Shown: piece after piece, positions 46,709 through 55,961 of the stretch
How positions within the stretch are numbered: position 1 is the stretch's first letter
Layout: each line of letters opens with the position of its first letter
Assembly (NCBI GenBank): GCA_951812625.1
Contig: CATOSP010000002.1
Location: 62,001-126,000, forward strand
DNA length: 64,000 nucleotides
Source: an uncultured Dehalococcoidia bacterium
GTDB taxonomy: Bacteria > Chloroflexota > Dehalococcoidia > Lucifugimonadales > UBA3495
Reading direction: 5' to 3'
Notes under the pieces: model-generated
Database searches by the model: none
What the model was told of the DNA's origin: nothing
What the model saw: the letters and a program-made list of their open reading frames with translations, nothing else
Program-made: the position numbers and the translations under genes

Positions 46709-48979
46709 CTAGCCCGAGATCGCGCTCTGCAGCACTCCGGGGTTCAGGGGCAGGCCCGCCACTTGCACCCCTGTCGCGTGATGAATGGCGTTGGCGACCG
46801 CGCCCATTGGAGGTACGATGGACGCCTCGCCGACTCCCCTGATGCCGAATGGATGTCCGGGGTTGGCCACTTCCACGATAACTGTGTCTATCATCGGAAG
46901 GTCCAGGCTGGTCATCATCCGGTAGTCTAGCAGGCTGGAGTTTAGCAGTTCCCCGTTGTTGCCCATCACGTATTCTTCGTTGATCGCCCAGCCAATGCCC
47001 TGTACCGTTCCGCCTTGCATCTGCCCCTCGACATAGCTGGGGTGGATGGCCTTCCCCGCGTCCTGGAATACGGTACACCGGAGCACTTGCACCTTGCCGG
47101 TCTCGGGGTCAACCTCAACGTCCACCAGCGTCGCGGTGAAGGAACCGCCTGCGCCCCTGGGATTGACGTTGCCCCGGCCCACCACGGGGCCGCCTGTATC
47201 GTTCAGCCTGGGGGCCAGCTCCTTGAAGGTCATGCGCAGTTCTGCGTCAGACTTGTGCTGCAACGCCCCGTCCACGTACTCGACGTTCTCCGGCTCTGTC
47301 TCCCACAAGAGCGCGGCCCGCTCTACGAGCTGTCGTCGGATATCTTGCCCCGCCTCGTAGGCCGCCCAACCCGTCTTGAATGCGACGCCGCTGCCTGCTG
47401 TGAGGGAGGTGTAGCCGATGGTGTCGGTGTCCACCACCTCGGGGAACACATCCTCCACCGGAATGCCCAACACCTCGGCAAGCTGCTGGGCTATGACGAC
47501 GCGCGAGCCGCCGATGTCCACCGATCCTTCCACCAGCATGACCGTACCGTCGGGGTTGACGTTGGCCACCGCGCAGGACGGACCGGAGTTGTTGCGCCAG
47601 AAGCCGACGGCCAGGCCGCGTCCCTGGTTCTTGCCCGTCAACGAGGCGTTGTAGTGTGGGTGGGCCTTCACGGCCTCCATGACTTCAACCGCGCCGATGA
47701 CAGGGTTGAGCGTGCCGTCGGCCCGGCGGGTGCCTTCCTCGGCGGCGTTGCGCAGACGGAGTTCCAGGGGGTCGATTTCGAGCTTTTCCGCCAGCTCGTC
47801 GACAAGTATCTCGACGGCGAAGCAGCCGAGGGGAGCGCCCGGTGCGCGATACGCAGCGGTCTTCGGCTTGTTGGTCACAACGTCGTAGCCGTCAAGCTGC
47901 ACATTGGGAATGTCGTAGGGAGTGGTCATGCAGGCAGTCGCCCCGCCGATGGGCGAACCGGGATAGGCTCCCGCCTCAAAAGCCAGGTACGCTTCGGTTG
48001 CGATAATCTTACCGTCCCTGGTAGCTCCGATCTTGGCTTTCATGTACGAGCCGGACGTGGGACCCGTCGCTTCCAGCACGTCGGCGCGGCTCATCGACAC
48101 CTTCACCGGATGCCCGGTCTTCCGCGACAGCACCGCAGCCACTGGCTCCAGGTAGGCGGCCAGCTTGCCGCCGAAGCCGCCGCCAATCTCCATCGGCACC
48201 AGCTTGATCTTGGAGGAGGATATGCCGAGAATCCGGGCCACGTTGTCCCGGATGCCGAAGGGGTTCTGAGAACTGTTCCAGATGGTCAAACGGCCGTCGT
48301 GGCTCCAGGATGCGGTGGCGCTCTGCGGCTCGATGTAGCCCTGGTGTACCGTCTTGGTGCGGAACTCCCGCTCCACCACCACGTCCGCCTGGGCGAAGCC
48401 TTCCTCGATATCGCCCAACACCAACTGCTGGTAGCTGGCGATGTTGGTCTGCTTCGGGAACCGGTCGTCGAAGCTGGCCGTAGTCATGTGCTCGTGGAGA
48501 ATGGGCGCATCGGGACTCATCGCGTCCTCGGAATTCGTCACCGGGGGCAGCACTTCGTAGTCCACGTCGATGAGCTTCAAGGCTTCTTCTGCGACGTGAG
48601 GGTTGTCAGCAGCCACTGCTGCGACTGCATGGCCCTTGTAGAGGGCCTTGTCCCCCGCCAGAACGTTGTTGCTCAGGTACTTGAGGCTCAGTACGGCTTC
48701 TTCGCCGATTTCGGCCAGCATGTCCGGCACCGGGGCCAGGTCCTTCGAGGTTGCTACCGCCAGCACCCCCGGATGCGCCTCGGCTTTGGAAGTGTCGATG
48801 GACCGGATGCGGGCGTGGGCGTGTGGGCTGCGCAGCACCTTGCCGTGGAGGTGGCCCGGCAGGCGGATGTCGGCCCCGTACTGGGCCTTGCCCGTGACCT
48901 TGTCTACCCCGTCGTGGCGGATGGGACGCTTCCCAACCACCTTGTACTCAACATTGGACAGCACGATATTCGAGGTCAT
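46709..48979 (-). CDS. Xanthine dehydrogenase family protein, molybdopterin-binding subunit
   Basis: The 756-residue large subunit of a molybdenum hydroxylase shows the N-terminal VVGKRPIRHDGVDKVTGKAQYGADI, APHAHARI-like SPHAHARIRSID, and GGGFGGKLAAYLEPVAAVLSRKTGHPV. AYRAPGAPLGCFAVE and the C-terminal catalytic-Glu region GVGEASIVPPMGAVANAIHHATG are also present. It needs the Mo cofactor made by enzymes such as MoaDE. The FAD-binding and 2Fe-2S subunits are not adjacent. The ATG at 48979 follows GGGAGAG; upstream codons in frame look non-coding. It probably oxidises an aldehyde, purine or aromatic heterocycle; the substrate is not evident. Confidence 0.88.
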   Translation of the reverse strand: MTSNIVLSNVEYKVVGKRPIRHDGVDKVTGKAQYGADIRLPGHLHGKVLRSPHAHARIRSIDTSKAEAHPGVLAVATSKDLAPVPDMLAEIGEEAVLSLKYLSNNVLAGDKALYKGHAVAAVAADNPHVAEEALKLIDVDYEVLPPVTNSEDAMSPDAPILHEHMTTASFDDRFPKQTNIASYQQLVLGDIEEGFAQADVVVEREFRTKTVHQGYIEPQSATASWSHDGRLTIWNSSQNPFGIRDNVARILGISSSKIKLVPMEIGGGFGGKLAAYLEPVAAVLSRKTGHPVKVSMSRADVLEATGPTSGSYMKAKIGATRDGKIIATEAYLAFEAGAYPGSPIGGATACMTTPYDIPNVQLDGYDVVTNKPKTAAYRAPGAPLGCFAVEILVDELAEKLEIDPLELRLRNAAEEGTRRADGTLNPVIGAVEVMEAVKAHPHYNASLTGKNQGRGLAVGFWRNNSGPSCAVANVNPDGTVMLVEGSVDIGGSRVVIAQQLAEVLGIPVEDVFPEVVDTDTIGYTSLTAGSGVAFKTGWAAYEAGQDIRRQLVERAALLWETEPENVEYVDGALQHKSDAELRMTFKELAPRLNDTGGPVVGRGNVNPRGAGGSFTATLVDVEVDPETGKVQVLRCTVFQDAGKAIHPSYVEGQMQGGTVQGIGWAINEEYVMGNNGELLNSSLLDYRMMTSLDLPMIDTVIVEVANPGHPFGIRGVGEASIVPPMGAVANAIHHATGVQVAGLPLNPGVLQSAISG

Positions 48980-49119
48980 ATAGAAGTCTCTCCCTCGTTT
49001 CAATATCTGATGAATACTGCATCCCGGCAGCACATCCGTATATTACAACGTACCCGCCGGGGACTCCAGTGCCAAACCCCGGATCTGGAGACTTGAGCAT
49101 CCTCCCCGCCATTGTCTGG

Positions 49120-50215
49120 CGCTTCGACTGAGCGGAATCACTGACAAGGCAGGCTTTGAGATTCGCAAGTTGTTGGGACACCGCTATCACGTGGAAACAA
49201 TCGTCAGCTCCCACGACCCGGATCGGATTTACTATTCAGAAAACACGAGTATCGGGGAAGCTCTCATCATCTGCCGGCGTTGGAAGGGTGACGGCCCGAA
49301 CCCGCTGACACGGGTGGTGAACCTGGCCCGCAATCCGGCAACTCCGCTGGAGGCCCTGGGCACCGCCGCCAGGATTGAGCGGGCCGGGGATGCGGCCGAC
49401 CGGGATTTCACCGTCCAGTATATAGACGCCGGACGAATCGCCCAGGGAGATTGGGCCTCTGTCGATTTCTTGTCGCCTTTCCTGACCACCGCCTACCGCA
49501 CTCTCAGCGAGGAGAACCCGGCAAGTGTCGCAACAGTCCCTTTGAACAGAATAGCCGACGTAGGCCCGGAAGGGAGACGGATACGCGACGCTTACACCAA
49601 CTCGAAGATGCCCACAGTGTCAGGACGCCGAGCCCTGTGGCACCACAAGACGGATATAACGCAGTCAATGGCGGCGGAGACTGACGTATACATCGAACCC
49701 AAGCCGTCCAAAGTCCCAATGGCCGACGGCTATTGGGACTTTGGAGCCGTATGTTGCTGCCCCACCGGTTATGGTTGCCACTGGCAAGAGTGGCGGCAGT
49801 CATGCTCCCCGAGCCAGCCGTTGGGTCTCGTTGGACACCGTGCCGTCCTCACGACCCAAGCATCGCCAAATCCCTGTGTTTGTACCTCAATTCTACGCCC
49901 GGACTCCTGTCTCTGTTGGGGGAGCGGGACAACCGTGCGCCGTCCTACCCGTCTTTCTCTCTGGACACTCTGCGGTCCGTGCCCGTCCCCGACTTCACTG
50001 CCTTGGGGGAGCCGGAACGGGATATGCTCTCGGGCTGGTTCGACTGGCTCCAACACGAGACGCTGCAACCCTTCCCTCAAATGGCCGGCGACCCTGTGCG
50101 GGCACAGATCGATGATGCGGTAACCCAGGCGCTGGGGTTGGACGCCCAGTGGGTTGCCACCATACGCCGCGAACTGTCCCGGGAGCCGTCGGTTACCGAT
50201 AAGCGCGTGAACTAG
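49120..50215 (+). pseudogene. Truncated, frameshifted N6-DNA-methylase-like gene
   Basis: Two plus-strand frames together make one protein region. Frame one (to about 49740) reads HRYHVETIVSSHDPDRIYYS, TSIGEALIICRRW and DVGPEGRRIRDAYTNS. Frame two (from about 49733) continues with RMLLPHRLWLPLARVAAVM, LCLYLNSTPGLLSLLG and VPVPDFTALGEPERD. The first part resembles the post-catalytic region of N6-adenine methylases of type I/BREX style (SxNTSIxE), and the second the target-recognition C-terminus. The catalytic NPPY-containing half is missing upstream. Loss of the 5' part plus the frameshift marks it as a decayed restriction or defence gene. Confidence 0.6.
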
Positions 50216-50263
50216 CGGCGGACAAGCTGAGGATTAGCCGGAAGAACGGCTTATCCGGTGAAA

Positions 50264-50338
50264 TGGTCGGGGCGGGCAGACTCGAACTGCCGACCTCCTG
50301 GTCCCAAACCAGGCGCCCTACCGCTGGGCCACGCCCCG
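50264..50338 (-). tRNA. tRNA-Pro (anticodon TGG)
   Basis: The minus-strand cloverleaf has acceptor stem CGGGGCG/CGCCCCG, anticodon stem CCTGG/CCAGG with loop TTTGGGA (anticodon TGG), T-loop TTCGAGT and an encoded CCA end. It is 75 nt long. Confidence 0.95.
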
Positions 50339-50439
50339 GCACACGTGAAGAGAGGAGAGAACTGCCCCGGCTCGGCCTTCAGGTGCGGTGGCCGTGCCGT
50401 GGCTTATTTGGATGCGGGTCGGTCTGCCCGTGCCTGTGA

Positions 50440-50514
50440 TGGTACCCCCGGAGAGAATCGAACTCTCGTCTCTGGCTCCGGAGGCCAGCACTCTATCCGC
50501 TGAGCTACGGGGGC
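50440..50514 (-). tRNA. tRNA-Arg (anticodon CCG)
   Basis: The minus-strand cloverleaf has acceptor GCCCCCG/CGGGGGT, anticodon stem CTGGC/GCCAG with loop CTCCGGA (anticodon CCG), T-loop TTCGATT and an encoded CCA end. It lies about 100 bp upstream of tRNA-Pro, so both may be in one transcript. Confidence 0.95.
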
Positions 50515-50580
50515 TTGCTGTCAAACTAGAATATCATGCCCGAAACAGGCGGACAAGGCGAAAACCGGCGGCACACCACG

Positions 50581-51804
50581 TTACCCCTGGCCCGGATACA
50601 ACACCCCTGCAATCGACACCAGGGAGCCGAAATCCTCGTCGGCCGGACACTGCTCATAAATTACCATCCTGCCGGGCACATCGCCCAGGATGGCCATCAT
50701 GTAAAGGATGGGACTCACGCCGCAGATCCTGGTGGGATCTCCGTTCTGCCGCAGGTGTTCCTCCATGCTCGCCTGTTTTCCCGAGCAGGCTATCTCCAGC
50801 CATGCGTCGTCCGATTCCCGGATTCGTCCCTTGGCCGCTGCGTCAAAGGCCCACGAATCTCCGAAGGCTGGCCCGACGTGACTTATGTCTCCGGCAGCCA
50901 CCACCAAGGTCGGCCTCTGCGAGGCGGCTTCCGACAACAGGGCGAGGGCCTCGTTGATGCGCGTTCCCGTCTCCCCTGCGTCCGTCAGAATCTCCGGGAA
51001 CCCGCATAGCACCGGGAGCACAGTCTTGGGCGTCCCGCCGGACACGTAGTGCATCCAGACCGCTGCCAGCTCCACCGAATGTTCTCCTATGTGATGCACC
51101 TCTTCCTCGAAGGCCGCATCCTCGCCCAGGACCTCCGCCAGCTGGTCTACCAATCCGGTGTCGGTGGGGAGAGTCCCCAGGGGCGTGGCATAGCTCTGCC
51201 GGGTCAACGTGAACCGCCCCGGCGCGCCCGCATGATCAGTCCCCAGGATGATGACCAGCTCCGCGTTCTCCACTGCGGCTCTTGCCGGTTGCCAGACCTG
51301 GGCATAGGACCTCCAACCCCGGTGATAGTCGATGTGAGGGCTGATTACCCCGACCACCGGGCCTCCATCAACAACGATGCCGGACTCTCCCGCGTCCTTG
51401 CAAAAGTCGTCGAAGACGGCCGTCAATGCCGGGGCGTCGGCGGGGTAGATTTCCCCGGCGAATGCGGGAGTGCGGAAAGGCGCATCGCGGTAACGTCCCA
51501 GTTTCTCCGCCAGGACACTGCGAAATAGCGGGCTGTCCAGCAGGTACGCTTCGTCCAACTGGTTCACCAGGTTCTCCAACTGCTCGGGCGTCAACCCGAT
51601 GCCGGTCCGAAGCTCCAGGCCCAGCCGCAATGCCTCCAGGTCTCGTGTGCCGTCCATCAGGGCTAGCAGGGGAGCGATTGGCTCCGGCACCATCAGGGAG
51701 CCATCGGCCAGCCGCAGTGGGTCCTGCAATGCCAGCATGGGTTGCCCTTGCACATTGACCCAGTTTGGATTGAGCGGGCGAAGCTTTGGCAGGTCCGGTT
51801 GCAT
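50581..51804 (-). CDS. amrB: AmmeMemoRadiSam system protein B (MEMO1 family) with N-terminal extension
   Basis: The 407-residue protein's C-terminal ~270 residues form a MEMO1-like domain: VVGVISPHIDYHRGW, LVIILGTDHAGAPGRFTLT, EHSVELAAVWMHYV, VAAGDISHVGPAFGD and CGVSPILYMM. These contain the conserved His and Asp residues. The first ~95 residues (LNPNWVNVQGQPMLALQDP to AYLLDSPLF) form a separate helical domain, PqqD-like in look. MEMO1 proteins are usually encoded with AmmeCR1 and a radical-SAM protein, but neither is nearby. Function is not established. A TATAAT box lies 8 nt before the ATG. Confidence 0.8.
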   Translation of the reverse strand: MQPDLPKLRPLNPNWVNVQGQPMLALQDPLRLADGSLMVPEPIAPLLALMDGTRDLEALRLGLELRTGIGLTPEQLENLVNQLDEAYLLDSPLFRSVLAEKLGRYRDAPFRTPAFAGEIYPADAPALTAVFDDFCKDAGESGIVVDGGPVVGVISPHIDYHRGWRSYAQVWQPARAAVENAELVIILGTDHAGAPGRFTLTRQSYATPLGTLPTDTGLVDQLAEVLGEDAAFEEEVHHIGEHSVELAAVWMHYVSGGTPKTVLPVLCGFPEILTDAGETGTRINEALALLSEAASQRPTLVVAAGDISHVGPAFGDSWAFDAAAKGRIRESDDAWLEIACSGKQASMEEHLRQNGDPTRICGVSPILYMMAILGDVPGRMVIYEQCPADEDFGSLVSIAGVLYPGQG

Positions 51805-51812
51805 GGGAATCG

Positions 51813-51818
51813 ATTATA
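51813..51818 (-). promoter_or_regulatory. -10 box close to the MEMO1-family gene start (leaderless candidate)
   Basis: Minus-strand TATAAT ends 8 nt before the ATG at 51804. There is no purine-rich ribosome-binding site between them, so the leader would be 0-3 nt. Confidence 0.45.
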
Positions 51819-52030
51819 TATCACCTCTACGAAGTTCGGCCATCGCGCAACCGGATTTCGCCTCTATCCGGGTTGCGTCTTGGCCCGGTTTCTGGTGTAC
51901 TTGCATCGGAAGACGCAGTATGTGTTTTGTGTGACGGTGCGTCTCCGTACCTGTTCACGCGAGGTTACCGACCTCGTCCGGTGACCGGCATCTGGCCACT
52001 GACCACAGGGTGCGAAAGGAGACCAGCTTA

Positions 52031-52891
52031 ATGCCAGACCGAAAGGTCCTGCTGACCGGCGCAACCGGATACGTCGCCTCCCAGCTGCTCCCGACATTCC
52101 GGGAGCAGTACGACATGACCCTGGTGGACGTGAAGGATACCGACAGGGAAGGCCGCGAGGTGGCCAACATCGCCGTTTCCGACCTGAGCGTTCCAGACCT
52201 CGGTGTCTATGCCCACCTGTTCCGGGGACAGGACTCGGTGGTCCATTTGGCCTATAAGCGCCGCCGCGGGACTCCCCTGGACGACTTCTACGATGAGCAG
52301 GTCAACGTGGCGATGGCCTACAACGTCTTCCGCTCGGCCTACGACGCGGGGGCGCGACGGGTGGTCATGGCCAGTTCCAACCACGCCGCCGACTGGTATG
52401 AGCACGCCCTGATTCACGAGCGGAAGCTGGAGAATCTGGACCCGTACAAGCTGCCCCTGTCCGACAACTTCTACGGTTGGGCCAAGGCAACTTACGAGCA
52501 CATCGGGTTCCTGTTCGCTTCCGGCGTATTCGGCAGGAAGCTCGAGGTTGTCATGGTCCGTATCGGCGCACCCCGTGAGATTCGGGTTGAAGACTTCCCC
52601 GGTGACCCGGAGGGTTACAAGCGGGACCTCGGCGCATACATCAGCCCCAGGGACCTCACCCAGTTGTTCACCAGGGCGCTCGAAGCCCCTTCGATCGAGA
52701 ACGAGCACGGGATTCCGTGGCTTGTGGTCTACGGAATCAGCGACAACGCCCGCGCCTTCTGGTCCCTTGCCAGCGGGCGCAAGTACCTCGAGTATCGGCC
52801 GGAAGACGATTCAGAGGTCAAGTACGCCGACGATATTCGCGCATTCCTGGCCAACCCCGCCGAGGCAGCAGGCCCCGGGAGGGTTGGCTAG
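52031..52891 (+). CDS. NAD(P)-dependent epimerase/dehydratase family protein
   Basis: The 286-residue extended SDR has the motif KVLLTGATGYVASQLL (GxxGxxA type) at residues 4-19. An AYNVFRSAYDAGARRVVMASSNHAADWY segment follows, with the active-site Tyr and Lys in DNFYGWAKATYEHIG. The family acts on nucleotide sugars or related carbonyl compounds; this branch resembles uronate dehydrogenase/NAD-epimerase proteins. ATG at 52031 with GGAG upstream. The channel gene starts 30 bp after its stop on the same strand. Confidence 0.82.
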   Translation: MPDRKVLLTGATGYVASQLLPTFREQYDMTLVDVKDTDREGREVANIAVSDLSVPDLGVYAHLFRGQDSVVHLAYKRRRGTPLDDFYDEQVNVAMAYNVFRSAYDAGARRVVMASSNHAADWYEHALIHERKLENLDPYKLPLSDNFYGWAKATYEHIGFLFASGVFGRKLEVVMVRIGAPREIRVEDFPGDPEGYKRDLGAYISPRDLTQLFTRALEAPSIENEHGIPWLVVYGISDNARAFWSLASGRKYLEYRPEDDSEVKYADDIRAFLANPAEAAGPGRVG

Positions 52892-52921
52892 CCGTTACCA
52901 CAACTGCGGAGGAACCAGGGA

Positions 52922-54169
52922 TTGACTCGAAGCTCCGAAATACCCAGCGATTCCGGTGAAAAGCCTGTCCTAGGCTCGATAGAGGGTGCAAATCCGGAAG
53001 GCCCAGCCTCCAAAGGCCCAGCCTCCAATGTAAATACTCCCTGCTCCTCTACAGGTTCAAGCACTTCAGTACAGCCTCCAGACTTTCCTCGTCAGGACAA
53101 CGAGGATCGTCCGGCCTCCGATACATCCCGGTCCTCCGGCGTGTCAACTCCTGATGGGCCATGCCGGTCATCAAGCCGGGATGAGGAGGCGCCGGAAGGG
53201 CCGTTGCCCCGCACCGGAGACGCAGTGGACTGGTGGCTGAATCAGTGGGGTAGGGACGACGTGTTGGCCGGTATCGAACCCATGTCCCGCGAGGATGTCA
53301 AGCGGCTGATTTGTGCCAATGGCGGGACCGCCGCCGACCTGGACCTGACCTTCCGCAATCTCAACTCGGCCAACCTGTCTGAAATGGACCTTCGGGGTGT
53401 GTGTTTCAAGGGAGCCGACCTCGGGCACACCGATTTCCGGGAATCAGACCTGCTGCGGGCCGATTTCCGGGAAGCAGACCTGTTCCGGTCCGATCTCCGG
53501 GGGGCATTCCTCATGCAGGTCAATTTGCAGGGGGCATTCCTGTTAGCCGTAAGAATAGACGAGCAGACTAATCTGGAGGGCGTTGACTGGGGGGAGAAGC
53601 ACATCAGCGAATGGGAGCGGATGAAGCTTTATCACAATGCCCGGGCGCTCTACCGCCAGCTCAACATCTGGCACCAGAACCACGGGTACTCCGACATTTC
53701 CGGGGAGTTCCTGTTCCGGGAGTGGGTCTGCAAACGGATGGAAACACAGAATCAACTGACTGAAGGCTTGAGTTGGCGCCATCCCTGGCGCGCACTGCGG
53801 GTCTTCGGCTTCCAGTGGTGGCGTACCCTCGTATATTTCCTCTGGCTCGCCGTCCACGAGGTGCTTTTCGGCTACGGGGAACGCCCGATGCGGATCATCT
53901 ATACGGCCGCATCTGTCGTTTTAGGCTTTGCGGTGCTCTACTTCCTCTACCCTGTATCGGGACTCTGGGCCTTTAGTGGCAGCGAATTGTTGGACCGTTG
54001 GTGGCATTCCCTTTACTTTTCCCTGGTCTCCTTCACCACCCTGGGTTACGGCGGGTGGATCGAGCATCCAGACAACTGGCTCCGTTACCTGGGCGGCGTG
54101 CAGTCCTTCATCGGCCTCTTCATAACGGCCATGTATCTGGTGACCTTCACCCGCAAATGGACCAAGTGA
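52922..54169 (+). CDS. Pentapeptide-repeat protein fused to a K+-channel-type pore
   Basis: The 415-residue protein has three parts. The first ~100 residues are low-complexity (Ser/Pro/Asp-rich, with a GPAS duplication). Residues about 138-200 carry pentapeptide repeats of the A(D/N)Lxx type, such as ADLGHTDFRES and ADFREADLFRSDL. After a linker come membrane helices and a two-helix pore with selectivity-filter motif TTLGYGG at 372-378, as in Ion_trans_2 K+ channels. The repeats should form a right-handed beta helix in the cytoplasm and could sense or bind a partner. TTG start with GGAGG 9 nt upstream. Confidence 0.85.
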   Translation: MTRSSEIPSDSGEKPVLGSIEGANPEGPASKGPASNVNTPCSSTGSSTSVQPPDFPRQDNEDRPASDTSRSSGVSTPDGPCRSSSRDEEAPEGPLPRTGDAVDWWLNQWGRDDVLAGIEPMSREDVKRLICANGGTAADLDLTFRNLNSANLSEMDLRGVCFKGADLGHTDFRESDLLRADFREADLFRSDLRGAFLMQVNLQGAFLLAVRIDEQTNLEGVDWGEKHISEWERMKLYHNARALYRQLNIWHQNHGYSDISGEFLFREWVCKRMETQNQLTEGLSWRHPWRALRVFGFQWWRTLVYFLWLAVHEVLFGYGERPMRIIYTAASVVLGFAVLYFLYPVSGLWAFSGSELLDRWWHSLYFSLVSFTTLGYGGWIEHPDNWLRYLGGVQSFIGLFITAMYLVTFTRKWTK

Positions 54170-54219
54170 CGCCGCACCCGCCTCCGGCTCGTCAGCGTCT
54201 TTGGGGCCGTTGGGACGCC

Positions 54220-55074
54220 CTACGCCACCCGGTATGTGACCCCTTCCTCGACTGCAACCACGTGCCCTTCCTCCTCTAGCTTTTTGAGATGGGACACCAC
54301 CTGGTGCCGGGCCAGCCACAGCCGCCGCTCGCTCGACTCTCCGTAAATCCGGCCTGCCAGATCGTCCACGCCTCCTGTGCCTTCCCTGACCATGTCGAGG
54401 ATCTGCGCCTCCCGTTCCCGCCGGTGACGGACCAACTCGGGTATCTGCGACATGGGATCGTCCATTACCGGCCCGTGTCCGGAAATGACCGTCCGCACGT
54501 CCATGTCCAGCAGCATCTCCAGGGATGCGACGTGCTGGGCCATCGAGCCCCCCTCGTCGCTCCGTACCACCACGGTGCCCTGCCCCATGATGTGGTCTCC
54601 GGTGAACAGGATACCCTCATCCTCCACTAGGTAGCACATCGTCCCCGCCGTGTGACCCGGCGTTGCGACCGCGCGGACCCGCCGCCCTCCCAGGTCAAAC
54701 ACCTCCCCGCCGGTCAGGGCCTGGTCAACAACTCCGGTGTCTTCGCCAACGTCTGCCTCTACCGCCCTGGCGTCTCCCCTCCCGACGCCTATCCTGGCCC
54801 CGGTGGCCTCCTTGAGTATCTTGACCCCGCCCGCGTGCTCGTAGTGGCGGTGGCTGACCAGCACCCAGCTGGTGGGATAACTGCCCAGCGGCCCCCGCCA
54901 GTAGTCCAGTATGGGCTGGGTGCGTGCCAAATCGGGAAACCCAGCGTCAATGAACAGCCCGCTCTCCGATCCCTTCACGTAGAACGCGCTCACCGACGGT
55001 CCGCCCTCGGTCGAGCCCGCATCACCCGCAGAATGCCCCAACTCGATCCGGTATATCCGGTCCAGAATCTCCAT
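54220..55074 (-). CDS. MBL-fold metallo-hydrolase with C-terminal winged helix
   Basis: The 284-residue protein has the metallo-beta-lactamase core: LFIDAGFPD, SHRHYEHAGG, ATPGHTAGTMCYLV, LFTGDHIMG and ISGHGPV. The usual HxHxDH motif is HxHxEH here, an Asp-to-Glu change at a metal-site position. A C-terminal helical domain (LARHQVVSHLKKLEEEGHV) matches the winged-helix part of the LACTB2-like branch. Relatives act as ribonucleases or thioesterases. Convergent with the channel gene. ATG start. Confidence 0.82.
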   Translation of the reverse strand: MEILDRIYRIELGHSAGDAGSTEGGPSVSAFYVKGSESGLFIDAGFPDLARTQPILDYWRGPLGSYPTSWVLVSHRHYEHAGGVKILKEATGARIGVGRGDARAVEADVGEDTGVVDQALTGGEVFDLGGRRVRAVATPGHTAGTMCYLVEDEGILFTGDHIMGQGTVVVRSDEGGSMAQHVASLEMLLDMDVRTVISGHGPVMDDPMSQIPELVRHRREREAQILDMVREGTGGVDDLAGRIYGESSERRLWLARHQVVSHLKKLEEEGHVVAVEEGVTYRVA

Positions 55075-55162
55075 GCTTCGCCCCTTTTCTGCGCTGAGTA
55101 GTCGTTAGGCGGTGGCCGCTTTTTCCTGACCGGCAAGCCCCTTGCCGCCATGCGAGATTTCC

Positions 55163-55720
55163 CTATGCGTGCGAAAAACCCGGCGATGTCCGGTCCAGCG
55201 GGTCCGGGTCCAGCCCCAGGTACTTCTGCCTCAGCCGGTCCCAAAGGTCCAGGCGGCTCCAGTCCGGCTCCCGCATGATGCGCTGCTCATCGGTCAGGAA
55301 CGGATTGGGCAGCATGAACGTAATCTGCTCCTCCCCTCCGCCGTTGAACAGCCGCAGGCCCCAGTCCCCCGGCTTGCCGTTGCTCAACCTGCGGTAAAGC
55401 TCCGCCCTGGCCGTCTGCCGCCGCATGGCCAGCTCCGGCGACGCACCTTTGTGTTCCCCGATGCAGATGTGGAAGTGCCAGTCCTCGAAGTCCACGGTGG
55501 CGTAGCCGTCATGCGTCTTGATTCGCGGCTTGCGGGGCGGTCGTATCTCCCAGGCCGCGCCTTGGATCAGTGGGCCGATGTGCAGGTGTTCCCACTCCTC
55601 GAAGCAGTCCTCAAAAATGCTCAACAGCGTCGCCTCATCTGTGGGCAGGGGGAACAGTTCAAATACCCCGTCCTCTCCCTGGACTATGTTCCCGCGCTGT
55701 CCGGTCTCGCTCGTGCTCAT
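55163..55720 (-). CDS. Conserved protein of unknown function
   Basis: The 185-residue soluble protein has no named family I can assign with confidence. Distinct blocks are FELFPLPTDEATLLSIFEDCFEEWEHLHIGP, WEIRPPRKPRIKTHDGYATVDFEDWHFHICIG and QITFMLPNPFLTDEQRIMREPDWSRLDLWDRLR. Regular His, Trp and acidic residues in the middle could form a metal site. The ATG at 55720 follows GGGAGAACC; longer upstream frame is discarded because it crosses the promoter of the divergent CoA-transferase gene. It is the upstream neighbour of the MBL gene on the same strand. Confidence 0.65.
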   Translation of the reverse strand: MSTSETGQRGNIVQGEDGVFELFPLPTDEATLLSIFEDCFEEWEHLHIGPLIQGAAWEIRPPRKPRIKTHDGYATVDFEDWHFHICIGEHKGASPELAMRRQTARAELYRRLSNGKPGDWGLRLFNGGGEEQITFMLPNPFLTDEQRIMREPDWSRLDLWDRLRQKYLGLDPDPLDRTSPGFSHA

Positions 55721-55826
55721 ACCTGGTTCTCCCGCTGCTGTCTGACGTTCCAACTCCCCGAATATCCGCGATTCTAACCCAACCGTGTCCCTGTGAAAAC
55801 CGGAGCCGTCGGTAGCCTGGCCGCCG

Positions 55827-55855
55827 TTGACAGGTTCTGGTGTCAAACATAAACT
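55827..55855 (+). promoter_or_regulatory. Sigma-70-type promoter for the CoA-transferase gene
   Basis: TTGACA (55827-55832), a 17-bp spacer and TAAACT (55850-55855) lie about 107 bp before the ATG at 55962. Confidence 0.6.
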
Positions 55856-55961
55856 CGCCTCACCAACCCACCCTGATAAATCGGAAACACGACTCCGTGC
55901 CGTTGTGTTCAGGCGGTTTGAACGTGCGGACACCGCCAAGACCGAGGAGGAACGCCGGAAC

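Noticed and set aside
47015..49096. Long open frame (693 codons) on the plus strand opposite the xanthine dehydrogenase gene
   Set aside because: It mirrors the codon pattern of the real gene on the other strand, and its translation is rich in His, Arg and Gly without family motifs.
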